From NCBI RefSeq assembly GCF_035634895.1, contig NZ_DASQCC010000173.1, forward strand, positions 1 to 64,000: a stretch of 64,000 bases of DNA. The letters run 5' to 3'. The notes beneath the pieces were generated by a model. The model saw nothing but the letters and a program-made list of their open reading frames with translations. It searched no databases and was not told where the DNA came from. The DNA is from Actinophytocola sp035634895 (GTDB lineage Bacteria; Actinomycetota; Actinomycetes; Mycobacteriales; Pseudonocardiaceae). This document shows positions 8,851 through 16,089 of this stretch, piece after piece. The translations under genes were made by a program, and so were the position numbers. Position 1 is the stretch's first letter. Every line of letters starts with the position of its first letter.

Positions 8851-9441
8851 TCACGCGTTCCGGTACAGATCGCGTTTGGAGATGTACTGAACCACCCCGT
8901 CGGGCACCAGGTACCACACGGGCAGGCCGGAGGCGACCCGCTCCCGGCACGCCGTCGAGGATATCGCCATCGCCGGCACGTCGATGAGGCTCACCGAGCC
9001 GTTCGGCAGGTGTGTGTCGTCCAGGCGGTAGCCGGGCCTGGTCACGCCGACGAAATGGGCCAGCGAGAACAGCTCCTCGGCCTGCCGCCAGGACAGGATC
9101 TGCTCGAGCGCGTCGGCGCCGGTGATGAAGAACAGGTCCGCGTCCGGATAGGCGGCGTGCAGGTCGTGCAGGGTGTCGACGGTGTAGGTGGTCCCGCCGC
9201 GCTCGATGTCCGCCCTGCTCACGGAGAAGCGGGGGTTGGACGCGGTCGCGATCACGGTCATGAGATAGCGATCCTCGGCGGCGCTGACCTTGCGGTCCGT
9301 CTTCTGCCAGGGCCGACACGTCGGCACGAAGATCACCTCGTCGAGGCCGAACCGCACCTGAACCTCGCTGGCCGCGACCAGATGCCCATGGTGCACGGGA
9401 TCGAACGTGCCACCCATGATCCCGATCCGAAGACCTGTCAT
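8851..9441 (-). CDS. nadD: Nicotinate-nucleotide adenylyltransferase
   Basis: 196 residues. It joins nicotinate mononucleotide and ATP to give deamido-NAD. The nucleotidyltransferase motif GGTFDPVHHGHL is at residues 10-21, and the C-terminal ISSTACRER corresponds to the family ISSTxxR signature. ATG start at 9441. First gene of the nadD-rsfS-gpgP-octT run, 77 bases upstream of rsfS; divergent from recQ. Confidence 0.93.
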   Translation of the reverse strand: MTGLRIGIMGGTFDPVHHGHLVAASEVQVRFGLDEVIFVPTCRPWQKTDRKVSAAEDRYLMTVIATASNPRFSVSRADIERGGTTYTVDTLHDLHAAYPDADLFFITGADALEQILSWRQAEELFSLAHFVGVTRPGYRLDDTHLPNGSVSLIDVPAMAISSTACRERVASGLPVWYLVPDGVVQYISKRDLYRNA

Positions 9442-9501
9442 AGCTGGTCAGCGTACGTGTAAGGGGTGCACGCAGCGTGTGTCACCCACCACTTTCCCGT
9501 A

Positions 9502-9516
9502 CGAAAGTCCCTTTCG
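9502..9516. promoter_or_regulatory. Short inverted repeat between nadD and recQ
   Basis: CGAAAG (9502-9507), TCC, CTTTCG (9511-9516): perfect 6-bp arms around 3 bases, in the divergent intergenic region 9442-9556. It could be an operator for either gene. It does not match the actinobacterial LexA consensus well (CGAAC...GTTCG), so no regulator is named. Confidence 0.3.
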
Positions 9517-9556
9517 CTCGGCCTTCTCCTGGCCCACTCGCCCGCCATGCGCCATC

Positions 9557-11674
9557 GTGGACCCCGTGGACGAGCAAGCACTTCGCAACTCAGCAGAGAC
9601 CCGACTCCGAGCCCTCGCCGGAGACGGCGCCGCGCTGCGGGACGACCAGTGGACCGCCATCAGGGCGCTGGTCGTCGAACGCAGGCGCGCCCTTGTCGTG
9701 CAGCGCACCGGGTGGGGCAAATCGGCCGTGTACTTCCTCGCCACCGCACTGTTACGAGAGCTGGGCAACGGGCCGACGGTGATCGTCTCGCCGCTGCTCG
9801 CGTTGATGCGCAACCAGATCGAGGCGGCGGCCCGGGCCGGCGTCCAGGCGGCGACCATCAACTCCGCGAACCTCGACCAGTGGCACGAGGTCGAACAGGA
9901 CGTACTCGCCGGACGCATCGACGTGCTGCTGGTCAGCCCGGAACGGCTCAACAACCCGGACTTCCGTGAGTCCGTGCTGCCCGAGCTGACCGCGTCGGCC
10001 GGCATGCTCGTGGTCGACGAGGCGCACTGCATCTCCGACTGGGGCCACGACTTCAGGCCGGACTACCGCAGGTTGCGCACGCTGCTGGCCAAGCTGCCGG
10101 CCGGCGTGCCGGTGCTGGCCACCACGGCCACGGCCAACGACCGCGTGGTCCGGGACGTCGCGGACCAACTCGACCTCGGTCGGAAGGACACGCTGGTGCT
10201 GCGGGGTGAGCTGGACCGGGCGAGCCTGCATCTGGGTGTGCTCGATCTGCCGAGCCCGCAGGCCAGGATGGCGTGGCTCGCGGAACATCTCGGCGAGTTG
10301 CCGGGGTCAGGCATCATCTACGCGCTCACCGTGGCGTCGGCATACGAGACGACGTCCTTCCTGCGGGACAACGGCTACGAGGTGGCGGCGTACTCCGGCC
10401 GGACCGAGCCGGCCGAGCGGGAGCGGATCGAGCAGGACCTGCTGGCCAACCGGATCAAGGCCGTCGTGGCGACTTCGGCGCTGGGCATGGGTTTCGACAA
10501 GCCGGACCTGGGCTTCGTGATCCATCTCGGCTCTCCCGCCTCGCCGATCGCGTACTACCAGCAGATCGGTCGCGCGGGCCGTGGGGTGGAGCGGGCCGAG
10601 GTGCTGTTGCTGCCGGGTGTCGAGGACCGGGCCATCTGGAAGTACTTCGCGTCGCTGGCCTTCCCGCCGGAACCCGTCGTCCGACAGGTGGTCGACACGT
10701 TGGTGGACGCAGGTCGGCCACTGTCCACAGTCGCGCTCGAACCACGATGCAACCTGTCCCGGTCGCGGCTGGAGATGGTGCTCAAGGTCCTGGACGTGGA
10801 CGGTGCGGTGCAGCGCGTGAAGGGTGGCTGGCTCGCGACCGGGGCGGAGTGGGGCTACGACGGGGACCGGTACAAGGGCATCGCCGAGGCCAGGCAGGCT
10901 GAGCAGCGGACGATGCTCGAGTACCAGACGACCAGCGACTGCCGGATGGAGTTCCTGCTGCGGCAGCTGGATGCCCCGCATGCGGCGCGTTGTGGGCGGT
11001 GTGACAACTGTGCGGGACCACGGTGGAGCACCGAGGTGTCGTTGGACCGGGTCACTTTGGCGCGCGAACGGTTACTTCGCCCCGGCGTCGACGTCGAGCC
11101 CCGCCGCCAGTGGCCGAGCGGTATGGCGGGGCTGGACGTACCACTTTCCGGTCGAATTGGCGCAGACATGGTCGCCGCGACAGGTAGGGCGTTGGGGCGA
11201 CTCACGGACGTCGGCTGGGGCAATCGTTTGCGTGACCTGTTCTCGCCCGCGTCAGAGGCGCCGGACGGTCCGGTGCCTGATGACATGTTCAACGCATGCG
11301 TACAGGTGTTGGCGTCATGGGAGTGGGAACAGCGCCCTGTCGGGGTGGTGACGATCGGCTCGCAGAGCCGACCGAAGCTGGTCGCCAGTTTAGGTGAACG
11401 GCTCGCCACGATCGGCAAGCTGACGCTGCTCGGTGAGATCGGGTCCGAACCGTCTGGAGAGCCGCGTGCCAACAGCGCGTTACGCCTGGCGCAGGTGTGG
11501 CAGAAGCTGACCGTCGACGCTCCACTCTCCGAACGTCTCTATGCGGTGAACGGCCCCGTCCTGCTTGTCGATGACCGGATCGACACCGGCTGGACGATGA
11601 CGGTGGCGGCCAAGCTCCTGCGCGACACGGGGGTGCCCACGGTCTTACCGTTCGCACTGGCCGTCACGTCCTGA
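9557..11674 (+). CDS. recQ: RecQ-family ATP-dependent DNA helicase with phosphoribosyltransferase-like tail
   Basis: About 705 residues. Superfamily 2 helicase motifs are clear: I TGWGKSAVYFLA, II VVDEAHCISDWGHDFR, III ATTATANDRVV, VI QQIGRAGRG. The zinc-binding cysteines follow (CRMEFLLRQ... CGRCDNC). The C-terminus is unusual: instead of an HRDC domain it ends with PVLLVDDRIDTGWTMTVAA, which resembles the PRPP-binding loop of type I phosphoribosyltransferases. Start taken at GTG 9557 (a second GTG lies at 9566); no strong ribosome binding site decides between them. Unwinds DNA in repair and recombination; the role of the tail is unknown. Confidence 0.88.
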   Translation: MDPVDEQALRNSAETRLRALAGDGAALRDDQWTAIRALVVERRRALVVQRTGWGKSAVYFLATALLRELGNGPTVIVSPLLALMRNQIEAAARAGVQAATINSANLDQWHEVEQDVLAGRIDVLLVSPERLNNPDFRESVLPELTASAGMLVVDEAHCISDWGHDFRPDYRRLRTLLAKLPAGVPVLATTATANDRVVRDVADQLDLGRKDTLVLRGELDRASLHLGVLDLPSPQARMAWLAEHLGELPGSGIIYALTVASAYETTSFLRDNGYEVAAYSGRTEPAERERIEQDLLANRIKAVVATSALGMGFDKPDLGFVIHLGSPASPIAYYQQIGRAGRGVERAEVLLLPGVEDRAIWKYFASLAFPPEPVVRQVVDTLVDAGRPLSTVALEPRCNLSRSRLEMVLKVLDVDGAVQRVKGGWLATGAEWGYDGDRYKGIAEARQAEQRTMLEYQTTSDCRMEFLLRQLDAPHAARCGRCDNCAGPRWSTEVSLDRVTLARERLLRPGVDVEPRRQWPSGMAGLDVPLSGRIGADMVAATGRALGRLTDVGWGNRLRDLFSPASEAPDGPVPDDMFNACVQVLASWEWEQRPVGVVTIGSQSRPKLVASLGERLATIGKLTLLGEIGSEPSGEPRANSALRLAQVWQKLTVDAPLSERLYAVNGPVLLVDDRIDTGWTMTVAAKLLRDTGVPTVLPFALAVTS

Positions 11675-12051
11675 CCATCTTGATCGCGGTCTCGGCCCGA
11701 GAAGATAGGAGACCATCACAGACCGCCTCCAGATCGCGACTCGAGTGCTGCCGTCAGCAGGACGTGTTGTCCTTTGCTTTGTCCGGAGTCGACGCGTGTG
11801 CTCTGTGCGGAGTTTGATGCGTTTGCTCTGTCCGGAGTGGACGCGTGCTCCGGCGGAGGACGGTGCACGGCGGAGAGGAACCGTGTCAGGAGTGGTGCCC
11901 TGCACGGTTGGTTCGGGCACGGACGTTCATGCCCCGTCAAGTTTCGGTGGGCCTGACGTGCATGCGGACTGCCGATCCCACCGCCCGCGGCGCGGTGGAG
12001 GTGGCGGTGTCCGGGCCGGTCTTGTTATGGGACTGGCCCGGGCACCGACTC
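11675..12051. other. Non-coding decayed stretch after recQ
   Basis: No frame here looks like a real gene. It holds the three short repeats at 11776-11848 and the degraded downstream edge of the FAD monooxygenase pseudogene. Nothing else stands out. Confidence 0.5.
11776..11848. repeat. Three tandem 24-25 bp units
   Basis: Three consecutive units of the form GCTyTGTCCGGAGTsGACGCGT, at 11776-11799, 11800-11824 and 11825-11848. The middle unit has diverged. There are no spacers between them, so this is not a CRISPR. The first unit begins 101 bases after the recQ stop. Confidence 0.7.
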
Positions 12052-12590
12052 TCAGTCGTTGTCGGATCGGCGAACGCCTTGCGGTTGAGCGAAGGGATCG
12101 GCTGCGAAGAGTCGCAGTGCTGACCGGAACATCGACCGGCCCAGCCAGTTGGTGGAGATGGTCTGCTCAGCGGTGCGCACCGACGGGCGCACGCGGCGAA
12201 GCCGTAGTCGATCATTTGCGTCTCGCAGTGGCGGATGGCCTCGCAGGTCTCGCTGGCCGTCTGCGGTCGCGATGACGCTGCGTGCCAACAGTTGTGCGTC
12301 TCGGAGTGCGGTGTTCGCGCTGATGCCGCGGAGGGGAGTCATGCTGTGGATCGCGTCGCCCGGAACGGTGACGTTCGTTGTTTCCCGCTGTTCAATCGGA
12401 ATGGAGGTGCGGATTGGTAGCAGGTTGACGGCTTCCTCAGGGGTGGTCGGCGACCATGCGGCGTAGGTCGGGGTGCCAGGCGGCGATCTGGCGGCAGGCC
12501 GGGTCACGCAGATCGGGGCCGTCCAATTCGGACAGTTCGGCGTCGCCTCACGGGTACTTGCCGCTGTTGGCGGCGTGGCCCACATCAGGC
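12052..12590 (-). pseudogene. FAD-dependent monooxygenase remnant
   Basis: The C-terminal part of a class A flavin monooxygenase can be read, but only by changing frame. One frame gives LRDPACRQIAAWHPDLRRMV and then hits a stop. Another gives the FAD-binding GDAIHSMTPLRGISANTALR. A 17-codon piece shifts out of frame (the true reading there is EAIRHCETQMIDYGFAA), after which RTAEQTISTNWLGRSMFR returns to frame. The N-terminal Rossmann GxGxxG half is absent. The usual family length is 380-500 residues. It is clearly inactivated. Confidence 0.8.
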
Positions 12591-12609
12591 AGCTGGTGGT
12601 GTTGTCGAG

Positions 12610-12692
12610 GTGTGGCCCGTCGGGCTTGCGGGTTGGCCCGTCCGGTTGTGGGTTGGCTGGTCGGGGCTTGCGGGTTGGCTCGTCGGGGTTGT
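12610..12692. repeat. Degenerate 21-22 bp tandem repeat
   Basis: About three and a half units built on CTTGCGGGTTGGCTCGTCGGG, alternating with TTGTGGGTTGGCTGGTCGGG, ending at the proB stop. It is G/T-rich on the plus strand and not coding. It may be a variable-number repeat or a multi-hairpin 3' end for proB. Confidence 0.65.
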
Positions 12693-12694
12693 GA

Positions 12695-13816
12695 CTAGGG
12701 GCGTAGTGGGACCAGGTCGTCGGCGTGGACTACTTCGCGGCGGTGTTCTGGGGCCAGGTCCTGGCTCGAGTGGCCCATGAGGGCTGGGAGTTCTGTTGCG
12801 TCGAAGGCCACTACCCCCCTGGCCACCACTCTGTCGCCCGGGTCGGTCAGTTCCACGACGTCGCCGGCTTCGAAGTTGCCGGTTACCGCTGTTATGCCGG
12901 CTGCCAGCAGTGACCTGCGGCGATCCACCACGGCTCTTACCGCGCCCTCGTCCAGCCGGAGTTTGCCGGCCGGGTCTGCTGCGTACGCCAGCCAGAAGCG
13001 CCGTGGGGTAAGGCGGCGGCCGCCCGTTGCGAAGGCTGTGCCCACATCGGCTGGGCCCAGTGCCCGTGCTGCGTCATGGGCCGCTGCCAGTAGTACTGGG
13101 ACGCCTGCTGCCGAGGCCAGCCGAGCCGACGCCAACTTTGTCGCCATGCCGCCGGTGCCCAGGTCGGAGCCGCCCTCGTCGGCCTGGACCTCGGCTACGT
13201 CCTTGTGGTCCAGCACCTCCGCTATGCGTTTGGCGTCCGTGCGGCGTGGATCGCCGTCGTACAGGGCGTCCACGTCGGACAGTAGGACCAGGGCGTCCGC
13301 GCCCACCAGGTAGGCGACCAAGGCCGCCAGGCGGTCGTTGTCGCCGAAACGGATTTCCTCCGTTGCCACCGTGTCGTTCTCGTTCACCACCGGGACGACG
13401 CCCAGTGCCAGTAGTCGCGACAGGGTTCGTTGGGCGTTTCGGTAGTGGGAGCGGCGGACCACGTCGTCCGACGTCAGGAGGACCTGGCCTACTCGTAGGC
13501 CGTAGCGGGCGAACGAAGACACGTACGCGTGGCCCAACACCAACTGGCCCACGCTCGCCGACGCCTGTTGTGTCGCCAGGTCCTTGGGGCGGCGGCCCAG
13601 GCCCAGCGGTGCCAGGCCGGACGCGATGGCGCCCGACGACACCAGCACCACCTGGCTTCCCGCCGTTCTGCGGGCGGCCAGCGCGTCCACCAGCGCGTCC
13701 AGGCGTGCCGGGTCCAGTCCGCCTTCCGCGGTCGTCAGTGACGACGAACCGACCTTGATCACGATTCGCTTGGCGGCCGCCACCTGCGACCTTGTCGCGG
13801 ACAGCACGCCGGTCAC
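12695..13816 (-). CDS. proB: Glutamate 5-kinase
   Basis: First step of proline synthesis: phosphorylates glutamate. 373 residues: amino-acid kinase domain (IVIKVGSSSLTTAEGGLD at the start, then VLVSSGAIASG, NENDTVATEEIRFGDND and DVDALYDGDPR), then a C-terminal PUA domain (about residues 275-365). The GTG start at 13816 overlaps the obgE stop as GTGA, pointing to coupled translation. No proA is seen within the window. Fits the usual actinobacterial obgE-proB pair. Confidence 0.94.
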   Translation of the reverse strand: MTGVLSATRSQVAAAKRIVIKVGSSSLTTAEGGLDPARLDALVDALAARRTAGSQVVLVSSGAIASGLAPLGLGRRPKDLATQQASASVGQLVLGHAYVSSFARYGLRVGQVLLTSDDVVRRSHYRNAQRTLSRLLALGVVPVVNENDTVATEEIRFGDNDRLAALVAYLVGADALVLLSDVDALYDGDPRRTDAKRIAEVLDHKDVAEVQADEGGSDLGTGGMATKLASARLASAAGVPVLLAAAHDAARALGPADVGTAFATGGRRLTPRRFWLAYAADPAGKLRLDEGAVRAVVDRRRSLLAAGITAVTGNFEAGDVVELTDPGDRVVARGVVAFDATELPALMGHSSQDLAPEHRREVVHADDLVPLRP

Positions 13817-15264
13817 TGTTGTTCTTCGGCTTCCTCGTCGGTGGACGGGATGCGGCGGGCTATTTTCGCGGCCTTGCGTTCCGAGGCGCCCACTCGCGCG
13901 TTGCGGTCCAGCCTTGGGTCCGCGCCTCGCTCGTGCATCACCATGTCTATGCCGGCCGGGGTTGACGGTTCCCAGTCGAACGTCACGCCGCCGATCGTCA
14001 CCGGGCAGCCGGGCTTGGCGCCGCGCTTGGCCAGTACTTCCTCCACGCCCAGGCGCGCCAGGCGGTCGCCCAGGTAGCCGACGGCCTCGTCGTTGTCGAA
14101 CGCGGTCTGGCGGACCCAACGCTCCGGGCGCTCGCCTCGGATGATGAAGCCGCCCTCCTCGTCCGGGTCCTCCGACACGGTGAAGCCCGCGTCGTCGACG
14201 GCCACCGGGCGCAGGACGATGCGGCTCGCCTCCAGCGTCGGGCGTGTCGCTCGGTCCTCCTCGACGATCTTCGCCAGTGCGTATGACATCTCACGCAGGC
14301 CCTCGTGGCTGGCCGTGGACACGGCGAAGACCGGTAGGCCTTGCTTCTCGAAGTCCGGACGGACCATTTCCGCCAGCTCGCGGGCGTCCGGCACGTCGAT
14401 CTTGTTGAGAACGATCACGCGTGGGCGCTCGGCCAGGCTGCCGCCCAGTGCCGGCGTGTACTGCGCCAGTTCCTGTTCCAGCGCCTCCACATCGGACACC
14501 GGGTCGCGGCCCGGCTCGTAGGTCGCGCAGTCGACCACGTGCACCAGCACCGAGCAGCGTTCGATGTGCCGGAGGAAGTCCAGGCCCAAGCCCTTGCCCT
14601 GGCTCGCGCCGGGGATGAGGCCAGGCACGTCGGCGACCGTGAACGTGCTCGCGCCGGCCGTCACGACGCCCAGGTTCGGCATGAGGGTCGTGAACGGGTA
14701 CTCGGCGATCTTCGGCCTGGCCGACGACAGGACCGAGATCAGCGACGACTTGCCGGCCGACGGGAACCCGACCAGGCCCACGTCGGCGACCGACCGCAGT
14801 TCGAGGACCAGGTCGACCTCGTCGCCCGGCTCGCCGAGGAGGGCGAAGCCGGGGGCCCTGCGGGCCTTGGAGGCGAGTGCGGCGTTGCCGAGGCCACCCC
14901 GGCCACCCCGGGCGGCGACGAAGCGGGTGCCGTTGCCCGTCAGGTCGGCCAGCATCTCGCCGTGCTCGGTGAGCACGACGGTGCCTTCGGGCACCTTCAG
15001 CTCCAGCGACTCGCCCGCGGCACCGTCACGGTTGCTGCCCTGGCCCTGCTTGCCGTTGGACGCGCTCGCGTGCGGGCGGAAGTGGAAGTCGAGCAGCGTG
15101 TGCACGCCGGAGTCGACGACCAGGATGACGTCGCCGCCATTGCCGCCATTGCCGCCGTCGGGGCCGCCGAGCGGCTTGTACTTCTCGCGGTGCACCGAGG
15201 CACAACCGTTGCCGCCACTGCCTGCGGCCGCGTGGATGACCACGCGATCAACGAATCGGGACAC
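13813..15264 (-). CDS. obgE: Obg GTPase (CgtA)
   Basis: Essential GTPase involved in late 50S ribosome assembly and stress signalling. 483 residues: glycine-rich Obg fold (VIHAAAGSGGNGCASVHREK onward), G domain with the P-loop VGFPSAGKSS, DVPGLIPGAS and NKID motifs, and a C-terminal OCT domain (FIIRGERPERWVRQTAFDND) with a charged tail. GTG start at 15264 chosen because the family begins with SRFVDRVVIHA. It follows rpmA in the standard rplU-rpmA-obgE order. Confidence 0.95.
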   Translation of the reverse strand: MSRFVDRVVIHAAAGSGGNGCASVHREKYKPLGGPDGGNGGNGGDVILVVDSGVHTLLDFHFRPHASASNGKQGQGSNRDGAAGESLELKVPEGTVVLTEHGEMLADLTGNGTRFVAARGGRGGLGNAALASKARRAPGFALLGEPGDEVDLVLELRSVADVGLVGFPSAGKSSLISVLSSARPKIAEYPFTTLMPNLGVVTAGASTFTVADVPGLIPGASQGKGLGLDFLRHIERCSVLVHVVDCATYEPGRDPVSDVEALEQELAQYTPALGGSLAERPRVIVLNKIDVPDARELAEMVRPDFEKQGLPVFAVSTASHEGLREMSYALAKIVEEDRATRPTLEASRIVLRPVAVDDAGFTVSEDPDEEGGFIIRGERPERWVRQTAFDNDEAVGYLGDRLARLGVEEVLAKRGAKPGCPVTIGGVTFDWEPSTPAGIDMVMHERGADPRLDRNARVGASERKAAKIARRIPSTDEEAEEQQ

Positions 15265-15292
15265 CGCTGGAACCTTCCTGGAACGCAAATGA

Positions 15293-15323
15293 GGGACGGG
15301 CCGCTTGATCGCCGGCCCGCCCC
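15293..15323 (-). terminator. GC-rich hairpin between rpmA and obgE
   Basis: GGGACGGGCCG pairs with CGGCCCGCCCC around a short loop, with one mismatch. It is in the rpmA-obgE spacer and could be an intergenic attenuator that lowers obgE transcript relative to the ribosomal protein genes. Confidence 0.45.
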
Positions 15324-15350
15324 TCGTGGGGTCTTGCTAGGTCGCGGGCT

Positions 15351-15608
15351 TCAGCCCTCGACCGGGACGATGTTCACGGTCTTGCGACCGCGCTTCTCGC
15401 CGAACTGGACCGCGCCCGCGGCCAGGGCGAACAGCGTGTCGTCTTTGCCGCGGCCGACGTTGACACCCGGGTGGAACTTGGTGCCGCGCTGGCGGACCAG
15501 GATCTCGCCGGCGTTGACAGCCTGGCCACCGAAGCGCTTGACGCCGAGGTACTGGGCGTTCGAGTCGCGTCCGTTGCGGGAGCTGGACGCACCCTTCTTG
15601 TGTGCCAT
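15351..15608 (-). CDS. rpmA: 50S ribosomal protein L27
   Basis: 85 residues beginning MAHKKGASSSRNGRDSNAQ, the invariant L27 N-terminus that reaches the peptidyl transferase centre, followed by GVKRFGGQ. No N-terminal processing extension of the Firmicute type. ATG at 15608, 13 bases after the L21 stop. Confidence 0.98.
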   Translation of the reverse strand: MAHKKGASSSRNGRDSNAQYLGVKRFGGQAVNAGEILVRQRGTKFHPGVNVGRGKDDTLFALAAGAVQFGEKRGRKTVNIVPVEG

Positions 15609-15621
15609 ATCTGCTCAGCTC

Positions 15622-15933
15622 CTACTTGGTCTTGATGCCGGTGACCTCGACACGGGTCAGCTTCTGCCGGTGCCCCTGCCGCTTGTGGTAGCCGGTCTTG
15701 TTCTTGAACTTGTGGATCCGAATCTTCGGGCCCTTGGTCTGGGAGACGACCTTGCCAGTCACCGACACCTTGGCCAGCTCATCGGCGTCGGTGGTGAGGT
15801 CATCGCCGTCGACGACGAGCAGCGCGGGGAAGGTGAACTCGGCGCCCGGCTCACCGTCGAGCTTCTCGACCTCGACGATGTCGCCGACGGCGACCTTGTA
15901 CTGCTTGCCGCCGGTCTTGACGATCGCGTACAT
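15622..15933 (-). CDS. rplU: 50S ribosomal protein L21
   Basis: 103 residues beginning MYAIVKTGGKQYKVAVGD, with the C-terminal signature KNKTGYHKRQGHRQ. ATG at 15933 preferred; GGAGAG lies 11 bases upstream and an in-frame TTG at 15942 sits only 2 bases from it. First gene of the rplU-rpmA-obgE-proB operon. Confidence 0.98.
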   Translation of the reverse strand: MYAIVKTGGKQYKVAVGDIVEVEKLDGEPGAEFTFPALLVVDGDDLTTDADELAKVSVTGKVVSQTKGPKIRIHKFKNKTGYHKRQGHRQKLTRVEVTGIKTK

Positions 15934-16021
15934 CGGACGCAACTCTCCTGCTACTCGACTGCTTCGGAAAACCTTGGGGCGACGCGGCGACCGGGTGAGA
16001 TGACACCGGGCTCGCGCACGA

Positions 16022-16048
16022 GTCGGCCCACCACTGCGGCGGGCCGAC
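16022..16048 (-). terminator. Hairpin after rne
   Basis: GTCGGCCC (16022-16029) pairs with GGGCCGAC (16041-16048), loop 11 bases, 41 bases beyond the rne stop in the direction of transcription and upstream of rplU. No T-tract. Likely separates the rne and rplU transcripts. Confidence 0.5.
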
Positions 16049-16089
16049 CTACAGGATACGTGCCCTCCGGAAGGCGGACCAACCGGGGG

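Noticed and set aside
9502..9516. LexA box before recQ
   Set aside because: CGAAAG/CTTTCG with a 3-base spacer does not match the CGAAC-N4-GTTCG pattern.
11776..11848. CRISPR array
   Set aside because: Three units in direct contact with no spacers and no cas genes.
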